DNA of 40,482 nucleotides from Entrophospora sp. SA101. Taxonomy: Eukaryota > Glomeromycota > Glomeromycetes > Entrophosporales > Entrophosporaceae. The translations under genes were made by a program, and so were the position numbers. Numbering within the stretch: position 1 is the stretch's first letter; the number at the start of each line of letters is the position of its first letter. A model generated the notes under the pieces. It was not told the DNA's origin, ran no database searches, and saw nothing but the letters and a program-made list of their open reading frames with translations. Shown here piece after piece: positions 20,939-31,772 of this stretch. The stretch spans positions 1-40,482 of the forward strand of contig CAUDNR010000098.1 of the NCBI GenBank assembly GCA_958430865.1, given 5' to 3'.

Positions 20939-22241
20939 TTCGGCAGCCTTAGTAGTTATAGTAGTGATTCAAATATTAATATAATAGATTGTAAATATGA
21001 TGAATTAGAAGTATTTATATAAATAATAATTATTTTATTTACATATACTACGTATTTGATCGCATATTTCTAAAAACCCACATAATAACAAGTTGGGTAT
21101 AGTAATTACCTGTCCTGATTTGAGAAGAGGTTTTGCAAGCTACTCGATTAAATGTTTAATAGGATTTTTAAATAAATGGATGTGGTCTCAAAGCCTCATT
21201 TTAAATTATGATATTTATTTCTGTTTAACCATCTATTTGTCACTTACCACTGATCTTTCTCTAATGATATTATTTATCCTTCAATAACAAATTATTACAT
21301 TTAATGATTGAGAATTAATAACTTCCAAAAAATGGAAGATTTGTTATAAATATAATTAATAAAATCTACCTTATCTATAAAAAAAATTTAACCAAATTAG
21401 AAGAAAATACATTATCACAGATTTTAGTATTTTAATCTCCTTCCAAATAATCTTTACCTCACTATTAATAATGTCTACATACGCTTGTTGATTATTATTA
21501 AAATTCCCAATTGGCCAAACTACATTACCTAAATAATTTTCATCGCCCTCTTCTCCAATAAACATAATCTTTTAACATGAGAATATGAAAATCATCTTTA
21601 AGCACACCCTTATTACATGGAACGGTTAAAAATTTTTTTTCCTAAAATCAAAAATTTTTTAAGCATTTTTCAAATTCTGACAAGTAATAATAATAATGAA
21701 TATCCACAATGCTCGAATGTATTTGTTTTTAATGTTGTACTAGGCGATTTTTTGTTTTACAGGTCTCTGTTGTTGTTGTTTTTTGTTGTTGTTTTTCATG
21801 TTCATTTAAAATGCTTAAAATGTTTAGTATATATTTTCTTAAATTAAAAATATACATATAAATCTATAAATCTATATAGGGACTCTAATTCACAATAATA
21901 ACAAAGTTTTGTTGTTATATTATCTTTTAAAAAAAAGGTCAGTGTAACAAATTGAGTATTTTGAGGAGATGACCGTAAAATCAAGCACCTAAGGTGAGTG
22001 AGTTTTTCTGCTTAGGAAAATAATTCACAAAACCTATAATCAAAATGTATTAGTGACCTATTACTAATTACTGTTAATATGAAATAGTGTGTACGTCCAC
22101 ATGTCAATCGATTTTTTCGGTCCTTCTGAAGGGTTTCTTGAGCTTAGCCTTATCCATTTGTGATATGACTGTCCGGGTCCCAATTACTCTACACGTTACA
22201 CATTTAGATTTATATCAGATGATCATTATCCCATCCAGCTA

Positions 22242-22805
22242 GGCAAGTCATGAGCCAAGCAAGACATAAAAATGGTATAATTGTAGGATTGATCGTCACT
22301 GTGCACCATTACTTTGTTCCCATATTATTAAAATTCTATTATAGTAAAGGCGTTATATTTCATTATATTAATAATATAATGAATCCATCGATCATGCTCT
22401 CGGATAATCTAGTGTTTTTTTTCTCTTGAATTTATTTCAAATAAAGATAATTTACTATTTTATATATATAATTAGAAAATTGGCCACACAATTTCCTAAT
22501 TTAATTTGAAAATCGATGATAAAAGATAGAAAAAAAAAAACTATATTGTTCAACAATCATATCTCTCTCAAGTGTTATACTAGTAATCCAATATAAAAAA
22601 AAACTTGTTTCTTTTTTTTTCTTTATCATATTTTTATTTTTTTGGATTTGAAAAAAATATTAATTTCATTAGAAATTTCAAATTTCATTTAATTATTTAT
22701 AAAAAGGAAAAAAAGGTTTGTGTTGTTTCTTTTTATTCAACTACAAAAAAATATATTTATTAATAATAATTGAATAATATATACATTAATATATATATTT
22801 ATTAG
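22242..22805. other. Intergenic DNA upstream of the low-complexity gene
   Basis: Unique AT-rich DNA. A perfect inverted repeat with 12-bp arms (TTCATTATATTA / TAATATAATGAA, one-base spacer) lies at 22359-22383. The last 200 bp contain long T runs and AT tracts and probably include the promoter of the gene at 22806; no clear TATA site stands out in such AT-rich sequence. Confidence 0.4.
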
Positions 22806-25025
22806 ATGGTTATTCCTGACCATACAAAACTTAAACCTGTATCGTCTCTTATTGACAAATTTGAGAATAACCTTGACGAAAGTGTTGCTCGGTCCCAACC
22901 TCGTGCTCGCAGTCCCATTCCTGGGAAGTTAATTTCGGCTTTTGAAAAAAACAATAGTAGTAAAGAAGAGTCGACTAGTCCAACTTCTGAAAGCATTACT
23001 ACAACAAATGAAAAAGAAGCTATTAATGAAGAAAAAGAAACTGTTTCCAATGGTGAAAAAGAAGAAACAGAACAGATAACTTTAAGTGTTGAAGAGACTA
23101 AAGAAGAAGAAGAAGCTATCCATAAAGAAGAAGAAATAGTGCAAGAAAGTGTGCAAGAAAGTGTGCAAGAAAGTGTGCAAGAAAGTGTGCAAGAAAGTGT
23201 GCAGGAAAGCGTACAAGAAACAAGCATACAAGAAAATGTGCAAGAAGAAATTGTGCAAGAAATTGTGCAAGAAGAAACTAAGGAGAGTGTTGTTGTTAAT
23301 GAAGAAGAACATAAAGAAATAGAATCAGAATCAACAGCAACAACAACATCAACATCATCAACAATCAACAATGATAATAGTAGTAATGCTCCTGAAGAAA
23401 CACCAAAGCCTACTACTACATCCACCACCAGTGCCACCACTACCAGTCATAATGGTGGACCAAAAAAAGCTATTAAAAAACCAAGTACTAGTACTATCGG
23501 TTCTAGTATTAAAAAACCTTCATCTATTACCCCACCTTCTAAAACAAATTCTAAAATTGCTTCAAGTTTAAAAAAACCAACAACGCCAACAACATCTACA
23601 ACTAAAACACTTGGTACAAGTTCAGCTTCTAGAACTAAATCCCCTGCTACCAATAAAACTAATTCTTCTTCCCCCTCTATTACTAAGTCTAAAATTGGTG
23701 CTACTTCAAATAAATCTAAACCTACTACTACTACATCGTCATCGATACATCAAAAATCAACATCTATAGAAAAAACTAAGCCAGCTGCTACCACTGCCAC
23801 TAAAACAACAAAGATCGCCCCCAAAAAATCACCGACCACTACCACGTCTAAAATCAGCTCGGCACCTAAAACTGGTACTTCTACTACAACCGATGGGAAA
23901 AGTACAAAAGTTCATCAACCTCAACGACCTACTCCCGGAGGTGTTCATTCCAAAACTATATCAAAAGATACTTCTAAAACTACTCCTACATCAAAAACAA
24001 AAACCAAAACTCCATTGAAGAAACCTCCCACTAAAAAAGTAGTAAAAGATAAAGATGAGAATAAAATAGAAAGTTCAAAAGAAGAAGAAACTAAATCTGA
24101 AGCTAGCGATTCCAAAGTCTCTGAAAATCAAGAAGCCAATGAAGAAAGAACTAAATCCCCTGCTACCAATAAAACTAATTCTTCTTCCCCCTCTATTACT
24201 AAGTCTAAAATTGGTGCTACTTCAAATAAATCTAAACCTACTACTACTACATCGTCATCGATACATCAAAAATCAACATCTATAGAAAAAACTAAGCCAG
24301 CTGCTACCACTGCCACTAAAACAACAAAGATCGCCCCCAAAAAATCACCGACCACTACCACGTCTAAAATCAGCTCGGCACCTAAAACTGGTACTTCTAC
24401 TACAACCGATGGGAAAAGTACAAAAGTTCATCAACCTCAACGACCTACTCCCGGAGGTGTTCATTCCAAAACTATATCAAAAGATACTTCTAAAACTACT
24501 CCTACATCAAAAACAAAAACCAAAACTCCATTGAAGAAACCTCCCACTAAAAAAGTAGTAAAAGATAAAGATGAGAATAAAATAGAAAGTTCAAAAGAAG
24601 AAGAAACTAAATCTGAAGCTAGCGATTCCAAAGTCTCTGAAAATCAAGAAGCCAATGAAGAAGAACATCACGAGGAAGAACGTCACGAAGAACAACACCA
24701 CGAAGAACAACACCTTGAAGAACACCATGAAGAAGAGCGTCATGAAGAAGAACATCATGAAGAAGTTCATGTAAACCAAGTAGTGGAGAAAGAACATCAC
24801 GAAGAAGTTCATGAAACCCAAGTAGTGGAGGAAGAACATCACGAGGAAGTTCATGAAACCCAAGTAGTGGAGGAAGAACATCACGAGGAAGAGGTTGTTA
24901 AGGATGAAGAACATCAAGAGGAAGTAGTTCATGAAGAAATAGTTCACGAAGTAGTTCATGAGGAAGAGGTTGCCCGTGAGGAATCAATTAGCCATGCAAT
25001 TTTGAATCAAACAATATCTACTTAA
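22806..25025 (+). CDS. Low-complexity S/T/K- and E/H-rich repeat protein, 739 aa
   Basis: One uninterrupted exon from the first ATG. The order is: an N-terminal segment with two related motifs (VSSLIDKFE at about 12-20 and GKLISAFEK at about 40-48) that looks like a conserved short linear module; an acidic E/K region with seven VQES/VQET tetrapeptides (about 112-139); a long basic S/T/P/K-rich region that contains a 172-residue segment present twice in tandem; and a C-terminal E/H/V-rich region made of EEHHEEVHETQVV-type repeats. There is no signal peptide, membrane segment or enzyme domain. The make-up suggests a disordered scaffold, cytoskeletal or chromatin-associated protein, but I cannot name a family. 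The long frame in AT-rich DNA, with consistent codon structure across the repeats, supports a real gene. Confidence 0.75.
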   Translation: MVIPDHTKLKPVSSLIDKFENNLDESVARSQPRARSPIPGKLISAFEKNNSSKEESTSPTSESITTTNEKEAINEEKETVSNGEKEETEQITLSVEETKEEEEAIHKEEEIVQESVQESVQESVQESVQESVQESVQETSIQENVQEEIVQEIVQEETKESVVVNEEEHKEIESESTATTTSTSSTINNDNSSNAPEETPKPTTTSTTSATTTSHNGGPKKAIKKPSTSTIGSSIKKPSSITPPSKTNSKIASSLKKPTTPTTSTTKTLGTSSASRTKSPATNKTNSSSPSITKSKIGATSNKSKPTTTTSSSIHQKSTSIEKTKPAATTATKTTKIAPKKSPTTTTSKISSAPKTGTSTTTDGKSTKVHQPQRPTPGGVHSKTISKDTSKTTPTSKTKTKTPLKKPPTKKVVKDKDENKIESSKEEETKSEASDSKVSENQEANEERTKSPATNKTNSSSPSITKSKIGATSNKSKPTTTTSSSIHQKSTSIEKTKPAATTATKTTKIAPKKSPTTTTSKISSAPKTGTSTTTDGKSTKVHQPQRPTPGGVHSKTISKDTSKTTPTSKTKTKTPLKKPPTKKVVKDKDENKIESSKEEETKSEASDSKVSENQEANEEEHHEEERHEEQHHEEQHLEEHHEEERHEEEHHEEVHVNQVVEKEHHEEVHETQVVEEEHHEEVHETQVVEEEHHEEEVVKDEEHQEEVVHEEIVHEVVHEEEVAREESISHAILNQTIST
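23139..23222 (+). repeat. 12-bp minisatellite, seven units, inside the low-complexity gene
   Basis: Seven in-frame copies of GTGCAAGAAAGT and close variants encode VQES (last unit VQET). The first five units read identically; the last two carry silent changes plus the S-to-T change. Confidence 0.85.
23631..24662 (+). repeat. Two tandem copies of a 516-bp unit inside the low-complexity gene
   Basis: 23631-24146 and 24147-24662 read identically and keep frame (172 codons each). No substitutions were seen, even silent ones, so the duplication is very recent or under homogenisation. A long, identical tandem unit is also a classic spot for assembly error in either direction. Confidence 0.85.
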
Positions 25026-25444
25026 TTTCTAAAGTGGGTTTTATAACGACTAATTAATTAATAAGTTACCATCAATGATTTTTTTAATCAATCCAAAATC
25101 CTATACATATTTTATATATAAATTTCTGTAATTATTTTCGGGATTAAATTATTTATTTATTTATTTATTATTGCTAAATCATCAACTATAGAAATTAAAA
25201 TTCTTTTGGGGGATTAAACTTAGGATTAACATACCCTAATAATATAAATATATATGTAAACTTAAATAGTATTTTTTATATATTTTATTTTTTTTTTGTT
25301 TATATTAAAAATAAAAAAACAAGACAATATTATGTACCAGCGTTTTTTTCTTCATGAAATAGTTAATAGTGTATTCAAATAAAATAAAAACCATGCATGT
25401 ACTTCAATAAATATTTTTAACTAGAATGGTTTTTCTAATACGAT
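25026..25444. other. 3' flank of the low-complexity gene, nothing recognised
   Basis: Very AT-rich DNA with poly-T and TTTA runs, and no open frame of note. Confidence 0.5.
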
Positions 25445-26125
25445 ATGGATCCTTCAGTTTAAAGACACAACAGGGCCAGAGTGGACTTTAAAGCCTCTTG
25501 GAACGATCTATAAATCAGGAACCTGATCGTAATTCGTCTTGGCAGGCTCGTTACTGATTTCATATAACTGTTTAAGGTATTCAACTCATTCTTCACTCTC
25601 ATCATTAAAACCTCCATATGTATAATCTCGATCTCTCGCTAACGATTTATTTCTATTATAAAAAATACGGGATAAAGAAATAAATAAATCAAGAAGGAAT
25701 TGTATCCGTTGATGGGGTGATTAACGTGAACCTGTCATTTTTGTGTTTTTGTCTGAGACACGCCTCAATCGTGTACTCGGGCTACTTGTAATTATTACTA
25801 TTTGGGGCAGTTCAACGCCACAAATGTACTTTGTAATATCAGCAACTTGTTCCTCATTTATATAAGATTAATATCTAAAAGTGAAGATAAATTTTTTCTT
25901 TTGTGGGTTAATACGTTCTGGTAACTTTTCTCTTGGATGCGCTTCTTCTCTGGATCTTTTATTAGCCATTCTTATATATTTTCTCAACTTTCTTAATTTC
26001 TTTTCTAAAGTGCACAAGCATCCTGAAATATTTTCAGCGAGCCACTTATTTTCTCAGTACAAACACTGTAATCCATTGTTGCTGTTTCTCGGATTTTTTT
26101 TCCAATAGCCTTCGAAATGGCTTTG
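25445..26125 (-). pseudogene. Decayed coding relic, unrecognised
   Basis: The minus strand reads as protein in shifting frames: MSQSHFEGYWKKNPRN then a stop; then EKKLRKLRKYIRMANKRSRE; then EEQVADITKYICGVELPQIV; then VEYLKQLYEISNEPAKTNYD and PRGFKVHSGPVVSL. Base composition is less AT-rich than its surroundings. The family is not recognised; a degraded transposon gene is plausible. Confidence 0.4.
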
Positions 26126-26840
26126 TGACATCTGTTTCCTTTAATTAATTTATACAAATTGCTGGATCAAGAAGTCGTCTCATTCACAGACTACTTTTTT
26201 TTCTGTCTTTCTTTCGCAATTACCTTTGACGAGACAATGAGGCAGTTAATGTTTGTCGTTCGACATATATTTCCTTTTTTTTTTTTTTTTTTGTAAAGGA
26301 TTAATAAAAATTGCATCACACAAGTAATAATACCAAAAACCAATTTGAAAGTAATATATGAATAATCTTCAATTAATTCCTTTGAAAAAAAAAGAAATTG
26401 GTAATTAAATTCTCGATCGTATATAAAGTCCCAAAAAAATAAAACGAACAAAAATAATAATATAATTATGCAACTGCCCCTTTGTTAGAAATTTCAACAA
26501 GCCTTTTCCACAGTGAAGTGGGAAAAAGCACCCAATGCAATACAGTTACTTCAAAATCTTCAACTTAGAATAATATCCGAATTTTTTTTAAGGAATTCTT
26601 GCAATATTCTAATATTTGAACTTGAAGTGATTTTTCTTCTTTACATTTCACTCTTTTTCTTTTATTATGTCTTTGTTACTATTCTTTTGTGCCAATAGTG
26701 ATGACAATTCACGGCAAAATTGTATGAAATGACCATAGAAGTGTTAACATTGTAGAATGTGTATATTAGTCGGACGACATTTCACAGTGACTGATTTTAA
26801 TATATGATCGACATGACACGTTTTCTGTACAACGGACTTT
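26126..26840. other. Contig end, nothing recognised
   Basis: AT-rich DNA with a long T run near 26272-26291. The contig ends at the N gap. No gene or terminal repeat could be assigned. Confidence 0.45.
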
Positions 26841-26850
26841 NNNNNNNNNN
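26841..26850. other. Assembly gap, ten N
   Basis: Ten undetermined bases join two contigs. The true distance, order and orientation across this point are not shown by the sequence. Confidence 1.
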
Positions 26851-28077
26851 ATTTTGATATTGTTTTTTTTTAAAAAATCAAATGACATTTATTCAAAAAT
26901 TGCTTAGGATAACAATTTTATATATGTTTACCAATAAGTTTTATAGTTTATGACTCTAACCTCAAAACCTGCTTTTATTTTGTGAAATTTATATAAAATC
27001 AAAATATGATCAACGAAAATCATTACCAATTACACTAATGTCCGCTATGCTCATGAGCATAGTTTTAAAAAAGAATAGAACTTTACAACAAATAATTTTT
27101 TTGAGAAAATCTCTCTATTACATTAAAATTAAAGACTTATTCTATCAACTAATAGAGCTACTTTTTAAAAAGTAGGACAGGAAATGACTTTATACTTTTA
27201 AAATTTGCACAAAATTTAGGAGGCCTTTAGACCGAGCCAACTATAGCAAATTTTAAGTACTCGATTTCTAAAGGGATACTCTTGGTAATTCTACACTTTG
27301 CTTTTGCTCTGCCAGCTATTGCAGATCGCCCAAAATTTCCTTCAGATAAAGGTTCTTTTATTTGTTTCAATGAATCTATAAGGATATATAAGAAAATCAC
27401 ATCTAAAATTCATTATACCAAATAATTAATTGCGTTTTAGATTTTTAAAATTTCGAAATTAATTTTTTATTGGTCCAAACTGTAATTGGGCAAAGTTAAC
27501 TTTGAATTTTTATTTAAGTTAAAATAGGTTAATTGCATAGTTATTATATTAATTCAATTGTTGATTTTTTAAATTAAATAATTACTAATGCCAACTAAAC
27601 AGAATCGTCAAAAGATAACAACAAAACAATGTCTTTCTTATACTATATACTAACACTAAAAATGCTAAAAACACACTTTACGATTAGTTGATAATTGAAA
27701 AAAACATTTTACGAGTTATCGTTTGTCATGTTTTTTTGTAACGGTGAAGCATCTTCTTTAAGTTTTTCGTCAATAACATAAAGAAATTAATCGCAAATTA
27801 TCCTGTTTCTTTTTTAGTAGTGGTCAAAATACACTTTCAAACAAGTCTTGGACAGGGTTTTTTAACAAACGACCAATTTCCGTTTTTTTTCAATTAATGG
27901 TAACAGAGTATCATCGCCTTTGCATTTTTTCAAAAAGACAGTCAATTTTTCGTCAACAATAAGAAAATTATTATTGTGAATTATTCCGTTCCCCTTTACA
28001 CTTTCAAAAAAGTCTTGCCATTTTTTTTTAAAAACGACCAACCAATTCCCGTTTTTTATTATCCACATAACGACTCT
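26851..28077 (+). repeat. Left arm of a large palindrome; direct copy of 9788-11014
   Basis: Direct-orientation copy of the DNA downstream of the dsRBD gene. It is inverted relative to 28841-30067, with a 763-bp loop between. One substitution was seen against the other copies (CTTAGG near 26905 where others have CTTTGG). It starts at the gap, so its true extent is unknown. Confidence 0.9.
27227..27375 (-). CDS. Putative terminal exon of an unrecognised gene (palindrome left arm)
   Basis: Fourth copy of the exon-like sequence at 10164-10312, here without any copy of the dsRBD gene beside it because the contig starts at 26851. Confidence 0.3.
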
Positions 28078-28261
28078 CAAATCAGGACAGGTAATTACTA
28101 TACCCAACTTGTTATTATGTGGGTTTTTAGAAATATGCGATCAAATACGTAGTATATGTAAATAAAATAATTATTATTTATATAAATACTTCTAATTCAT
28201 CATATTTACAATCTATTATATTAATATTTGAATCACTACTATAACTACTAAGGCTGCCGAA

Positions 28262-28384
28262 ACTTTGCCAAAACTCTAATAAACAATTAGTGTGTACCTT
28301 GCCAAAACTCTGCCAATTGCCAAAGCCCCAAAATGCGGAACTTTGCCGAAACAATCAGTAACTCTGCTGTTGAGTTTTGGCAAG
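28262..28384. repeat. Small inverted-repeat element with GGCAA motifs (copy C)
   Basis: Inverted copy of 11471-11593. It lies in the loop between the palindrome arms. Confidence 0.4.
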
Positions 28385-28840
28385 CTAATTACTACTAATA
28401 ATCTAAAATAAGATCCCAGCCACCACCAAATATAGCTAATATTATTAGAATGACTAAATTTCCAGACCATGTTTCTCAACAGCATAACTAAACTGTGTAG
28501 AATTAATATCTAACATTATAAATAAAATTTTCAGTTGTATTTTTTTACATATTATTAAATTCAAATCAAATGAATTATAGCCTCCTACTAATTGGTCTAT
28601 TGCACATGTTGCCAAATTAATTTGGCTTTGACTCAATTCCCAAAACCTCATTTTTATTTTTATTTTTTCAAAAAGTCACCTGATTGAATCAAGTGATCAA
28701 CCTATTCGAAAAGTGCTTCGAGATTCGCGTTAATATGATTAGGTTTAATTTGGCGGTGACATTCAATGGAGTTTTCCTAACTGCCCTCTCTGGTTGAACA
28801 AAACTAAAAATTATCATGATATTTTTCATATAATGATTAA

Positions 28841-30067
28841 AGAGTCGTTATGTGGATAATAAAAAACGGGAATTGGTTGGTCGTTTTTAAAAAAAAATGG
28901 CAAGACTTTTTTGAAAGTGTAAAGGGGAACGGAATAATTCACAATAATAATTTTCTTATTGTTGACGAAAAATTGACTGTCTTTTTGAAAAAATGCAAAG
29001 GCGATGATACTCTGTTACCATTAATTGAAAAAAAACGGAAATTGGTCGTTTGTTAAAAAACCCTGTCCAAGACTTGTTTGAAAGTGTATTTTGACCACTA
29101 CTAAAAAAGAAACAGGATAATTTGCGATTAATTTCTTTATGTTATTGACGAAAAACTTAAAGAAGATGCTTCACCGTTACAAAAAAACATGACAAACGAT
29201 AACTCGTAAAATGTTTTTTTCAATTATCAACTAATCGTAAAGTGTGTTTTTAGCATTTTTAGTGTTAGTATATAGTATAAGAAAGACATTGTTTTGTTGT
29301 TATCTTTTGACGATTCTGTTTAGTTGGCATTAGTAATTATTTAATTTAAAAAATCAACAATTGAATTAATATAATAACTATGCAATTAACCTATTTTAAC
29401 TTAAATAAAAATTCAAAGTTAACTTTGCCCAATTACAGTTTGGACCAATAAAAAATTAATTTCGAAATTTTAAAAATCTAAAACGCAATTAATTATTTGG
29501 TATAATGAATTTTAGATGTGATTTTCTTATATATCCTTATAGATTCATTGAAACAAATAAAAGAACCTTTATCTGAAGGAAATTTTGGGCGATCTGCAAT
29601 AGCTGGCAGAGCAAAAGCAAAGTGTAGAATTACCAAGAGTATCCCTTTAGAAATCGAGTACTTAAAATTTGCTATAGTTGGCTCGGTCTAAAGGCCTCCT
29701 AAATTTTGTGCAAATTTTAAAAGTATAAAGTCATTTCCTGTCCTACTTTTTAAAAAGTAGCTCTATTAGTTGATAGAATAAGTCTTTAATTTTAATGTAA
29801 TAGAGAGATTTTCTCAAAAAAATTATTTGTTGTAAAGTTCTATTCTTTTTTAAAACTATGCTCATGAGCATAGCGGACATTAGTGTAATTGGTAATGATT
29901 TTCGTTGATCATATTTTGATTTTATATAAATTTCACAAAATAAAAGCAGGTTTTGAGGTTAGAGTCATAAACTATAAAACTTATTGGTAAACATATATAA
30001 AATTGTTATCCAAAGCAATTTTTGAATAAATGTCATTTGATTTTTTAAAAAAAAACAATATCAAAAT
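28841..30067 (-). repeat. Right arm of the large palindrome
   Basis: Reverse complement of 9788-11014 and of 26851-28077. Contains the module-repeat relic (28850-29215) and the exon-like sequence 29543-29691, both here on the plus strand. Confidence 0.9.
29543..29691 (+). CDS. Putative terminal exon of an unrecognised gene (copy C)
   Basis: Copy of 10164-10312 on the plus strand: acceptor CCTTATAG, about 49 codons, TAA at 29689-29691. It converges on the dsRBD gene, which ends at 30077, leaving 385 bp. Confidence 0.35.
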
Positions 30068-30076
30068 TTATAAATT

Positions 30077-31363
30077 TTATTCTTTAATGACCAAACCAAT
30101 CTTCAATTTATAATCATTAGCGACTCTTAAAAGTTCCTCTTGTTCGCTAATTTCGTACAATTTTAAAAGCGCAGTTAGTTCTTTTTTAGCAACATAATTT
30201 TTAGCATCCGTCTCATGGGTAAACCACATGGAAGTTCTAACGGGTTCTCTACCATCAATTTTTAATGAATAATTGAATCTACCTTCTCCTACTTCGTTTG
30301 GAATGAAATGTACTTGTCCTATTTTGAATTTTAGACAGAATTCTTGAAGTATTACATATGGTGGTTTGTCTGGATTCTCAGCGGTTATTCTATTAATCCA
30401 AAGTTTGGATTGAGGTACTGTGCATTCTTTATCATGAATATTGAAGTTGTCAACTCTGATTTTATGTAAGTCAATTAATTTATCCAAGTTAGGATTTCGT
30501 TTGAATTCTAGCTCCTTGATTAGCCGAACATCATATGGCCTGATACGTGTAAGAAAGGCAACACATTTATCAGCCGACTCTCTCCGTGCTTCTTCAACAG
30601 TATTATATGCACAAGATTTAAATTTATTTCCGAGATATTTAAGTATGCATGTAAAGCGCTTTGCTGGTTTGTTCTTTACAATTCTTTTAATTTGCTCATT
30701 TTGTCCATCATCTTGCCCGTCAAGTTCAATTTGTTGATTTGGCTCATCAACATCCATTTTATCTTCTACTTTATTGAGCTTAGGTTGTGGTAGTGTGACT
30801 ATAGTGTATTTAGGCTGATCTCCTATAATGATTTTTTGATGAAATGCGTTAAGAAAAGCCTGTGAACAATGTTTTACTTCTTCCATTTCAGTGGAAAACA
30901 CATTATCTTCTATTTGAATTACGGCGATCAGAGTATCAAAAAGATGACTTTTTTTAATATATTCTATACATTGCAAAGCAACATTTCTTTTGGCATTTCT
31001 TTTTTCCAATTTTAATTTATTCTTTTTTTCAGTTTGACATGTAAACACACGATTAAAATATTCAAGTCTGCTCAACACGACATTCTTTTCACGATCATAC
31101 TTGACTTTATATTCTGGTGCTTGTGAGCCTTCCACTTCAGCATTTTTTTTTTCATGAAATTTATCCAAGAAAGCGACTGGATTGAAATCTTTCGAGCCTA
31201 TCGTAAGCGCCTTTGACTTCTTTTTTTTCTCGATTTGCTCCAATAGCACCTTTGAAACATTGATTTCTTGACCTCTAGGACTAGTATCAACAAAGCCAGG
31301 AGTGATTTCTCGGTTAATAGCGAGTTTTAGTTTACTGTGTTTTTCTTTAGTTTCTTTAGGCAT
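30077..31363 (-). CDS. Protein with three dsRNA-binding-like domains, 428 aa (copy C)
   Basis: Same protein as at 8492-9778, ATG at 31361-31363. It lies 409 bp downstream of the stop codon of the intact SUMO ligase, on the same strand. A TATA-like site at 31524-31532 suggests its own promoter rather than read-through. See copy A for domain positions. Confidence 0.75.
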   Translation of the reverse strand: MPKETKEKHSKLKLAINREITPGFVDTSPRGQEINVSKVLLEQIEKKKKSKALTIGSKDFNPVAFLDKFHEKKNAEVEGSQAPEYKVKYDREKNVVLSRLEYFNRVFTCQTEKKNKLKLEKRNAKRNVALQCIEYIKKSHLFDTLIAVIQIEDNVFSTEMEEVKHCSQAFLNAFHQKIIIGDQPKYTIVTLPQPKLNKVEDKMDVDEPNQQIELDGQDDGQNEQIKRIVKNKPAKRFTCILKYLGNKFKSCAYNTVEEARRESADKCVAFLTRIRPYDVRLIKELEFKRNPNLDKLIDLHKIRVDNFNIHDKECTVPQSKLWINRITAENPDKPPYVILQEFCLKFKIGQVHFIPNEVGEGRFNYSLKIDGREPVRTSMWFTHETDAKNYVAKKELTALLKLYEISEQEELLRVANDYKLKIGLVIKE

Positions 31364-31772
31364 TATTTTTATTTTCTTTATTATTTTTAAAGGTGGAATC
31401 AAAATAATTTTTAACTATGTTATGTTATGTGTGAGCGAGTTTGCTGTTATTGAAATAATAATATTTTTTTTTTATTTTTTTTTTTCGTGTCACCCACCAA
31501 ACACGTATTTCACAAATAAAAATTTTTATATAGCTTCCTCCCTAATACTAATACTAAATAAGCACACACTCACATTAATATTAATATTTATTGATCTGCA
31601 ATTGCAATTGCAATGATATGTACTGTATATCAAAAAAATTATTAATTCAATTGAAAAAATCGAGAATCAAAATTGTATATATTTTCATCATTTTCAAATA
31701 AATGGCGAGGAAAATTGTTGGATCATTATGAACAAATGTTGGTAAATTTGTATCATGTTGTTGTTGTTGATG

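Larger units (their letters stand above)
14843..22241 (+). repeat. Duplication block B (direct copy of block A)
   Basis: Direct copy of 5498-12896. Its first about 370 bp differ from both A and C (for example GAGCTAAAC at 15209 where A and C have GAGCCAAAC). From there to 22241 I saw no difference from A. It ends at ...CATCCAGCTA and then enters unique DNA. Confidence 0.9.

Noticed and set aside
23139..23222. CRISPR-like array
   Set aside because: Units are contiguous 12-bp in-frame codon repeats without spacers, in a eukaryotic coding sequence.
22802..23440. Antisense 212-residue frame with leucine and serine runs
   Set aside because: It is the complement of the repeat-rich coding sequence. 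The hydrophobic runs simply mirror E, K and Q codons on the other strand.
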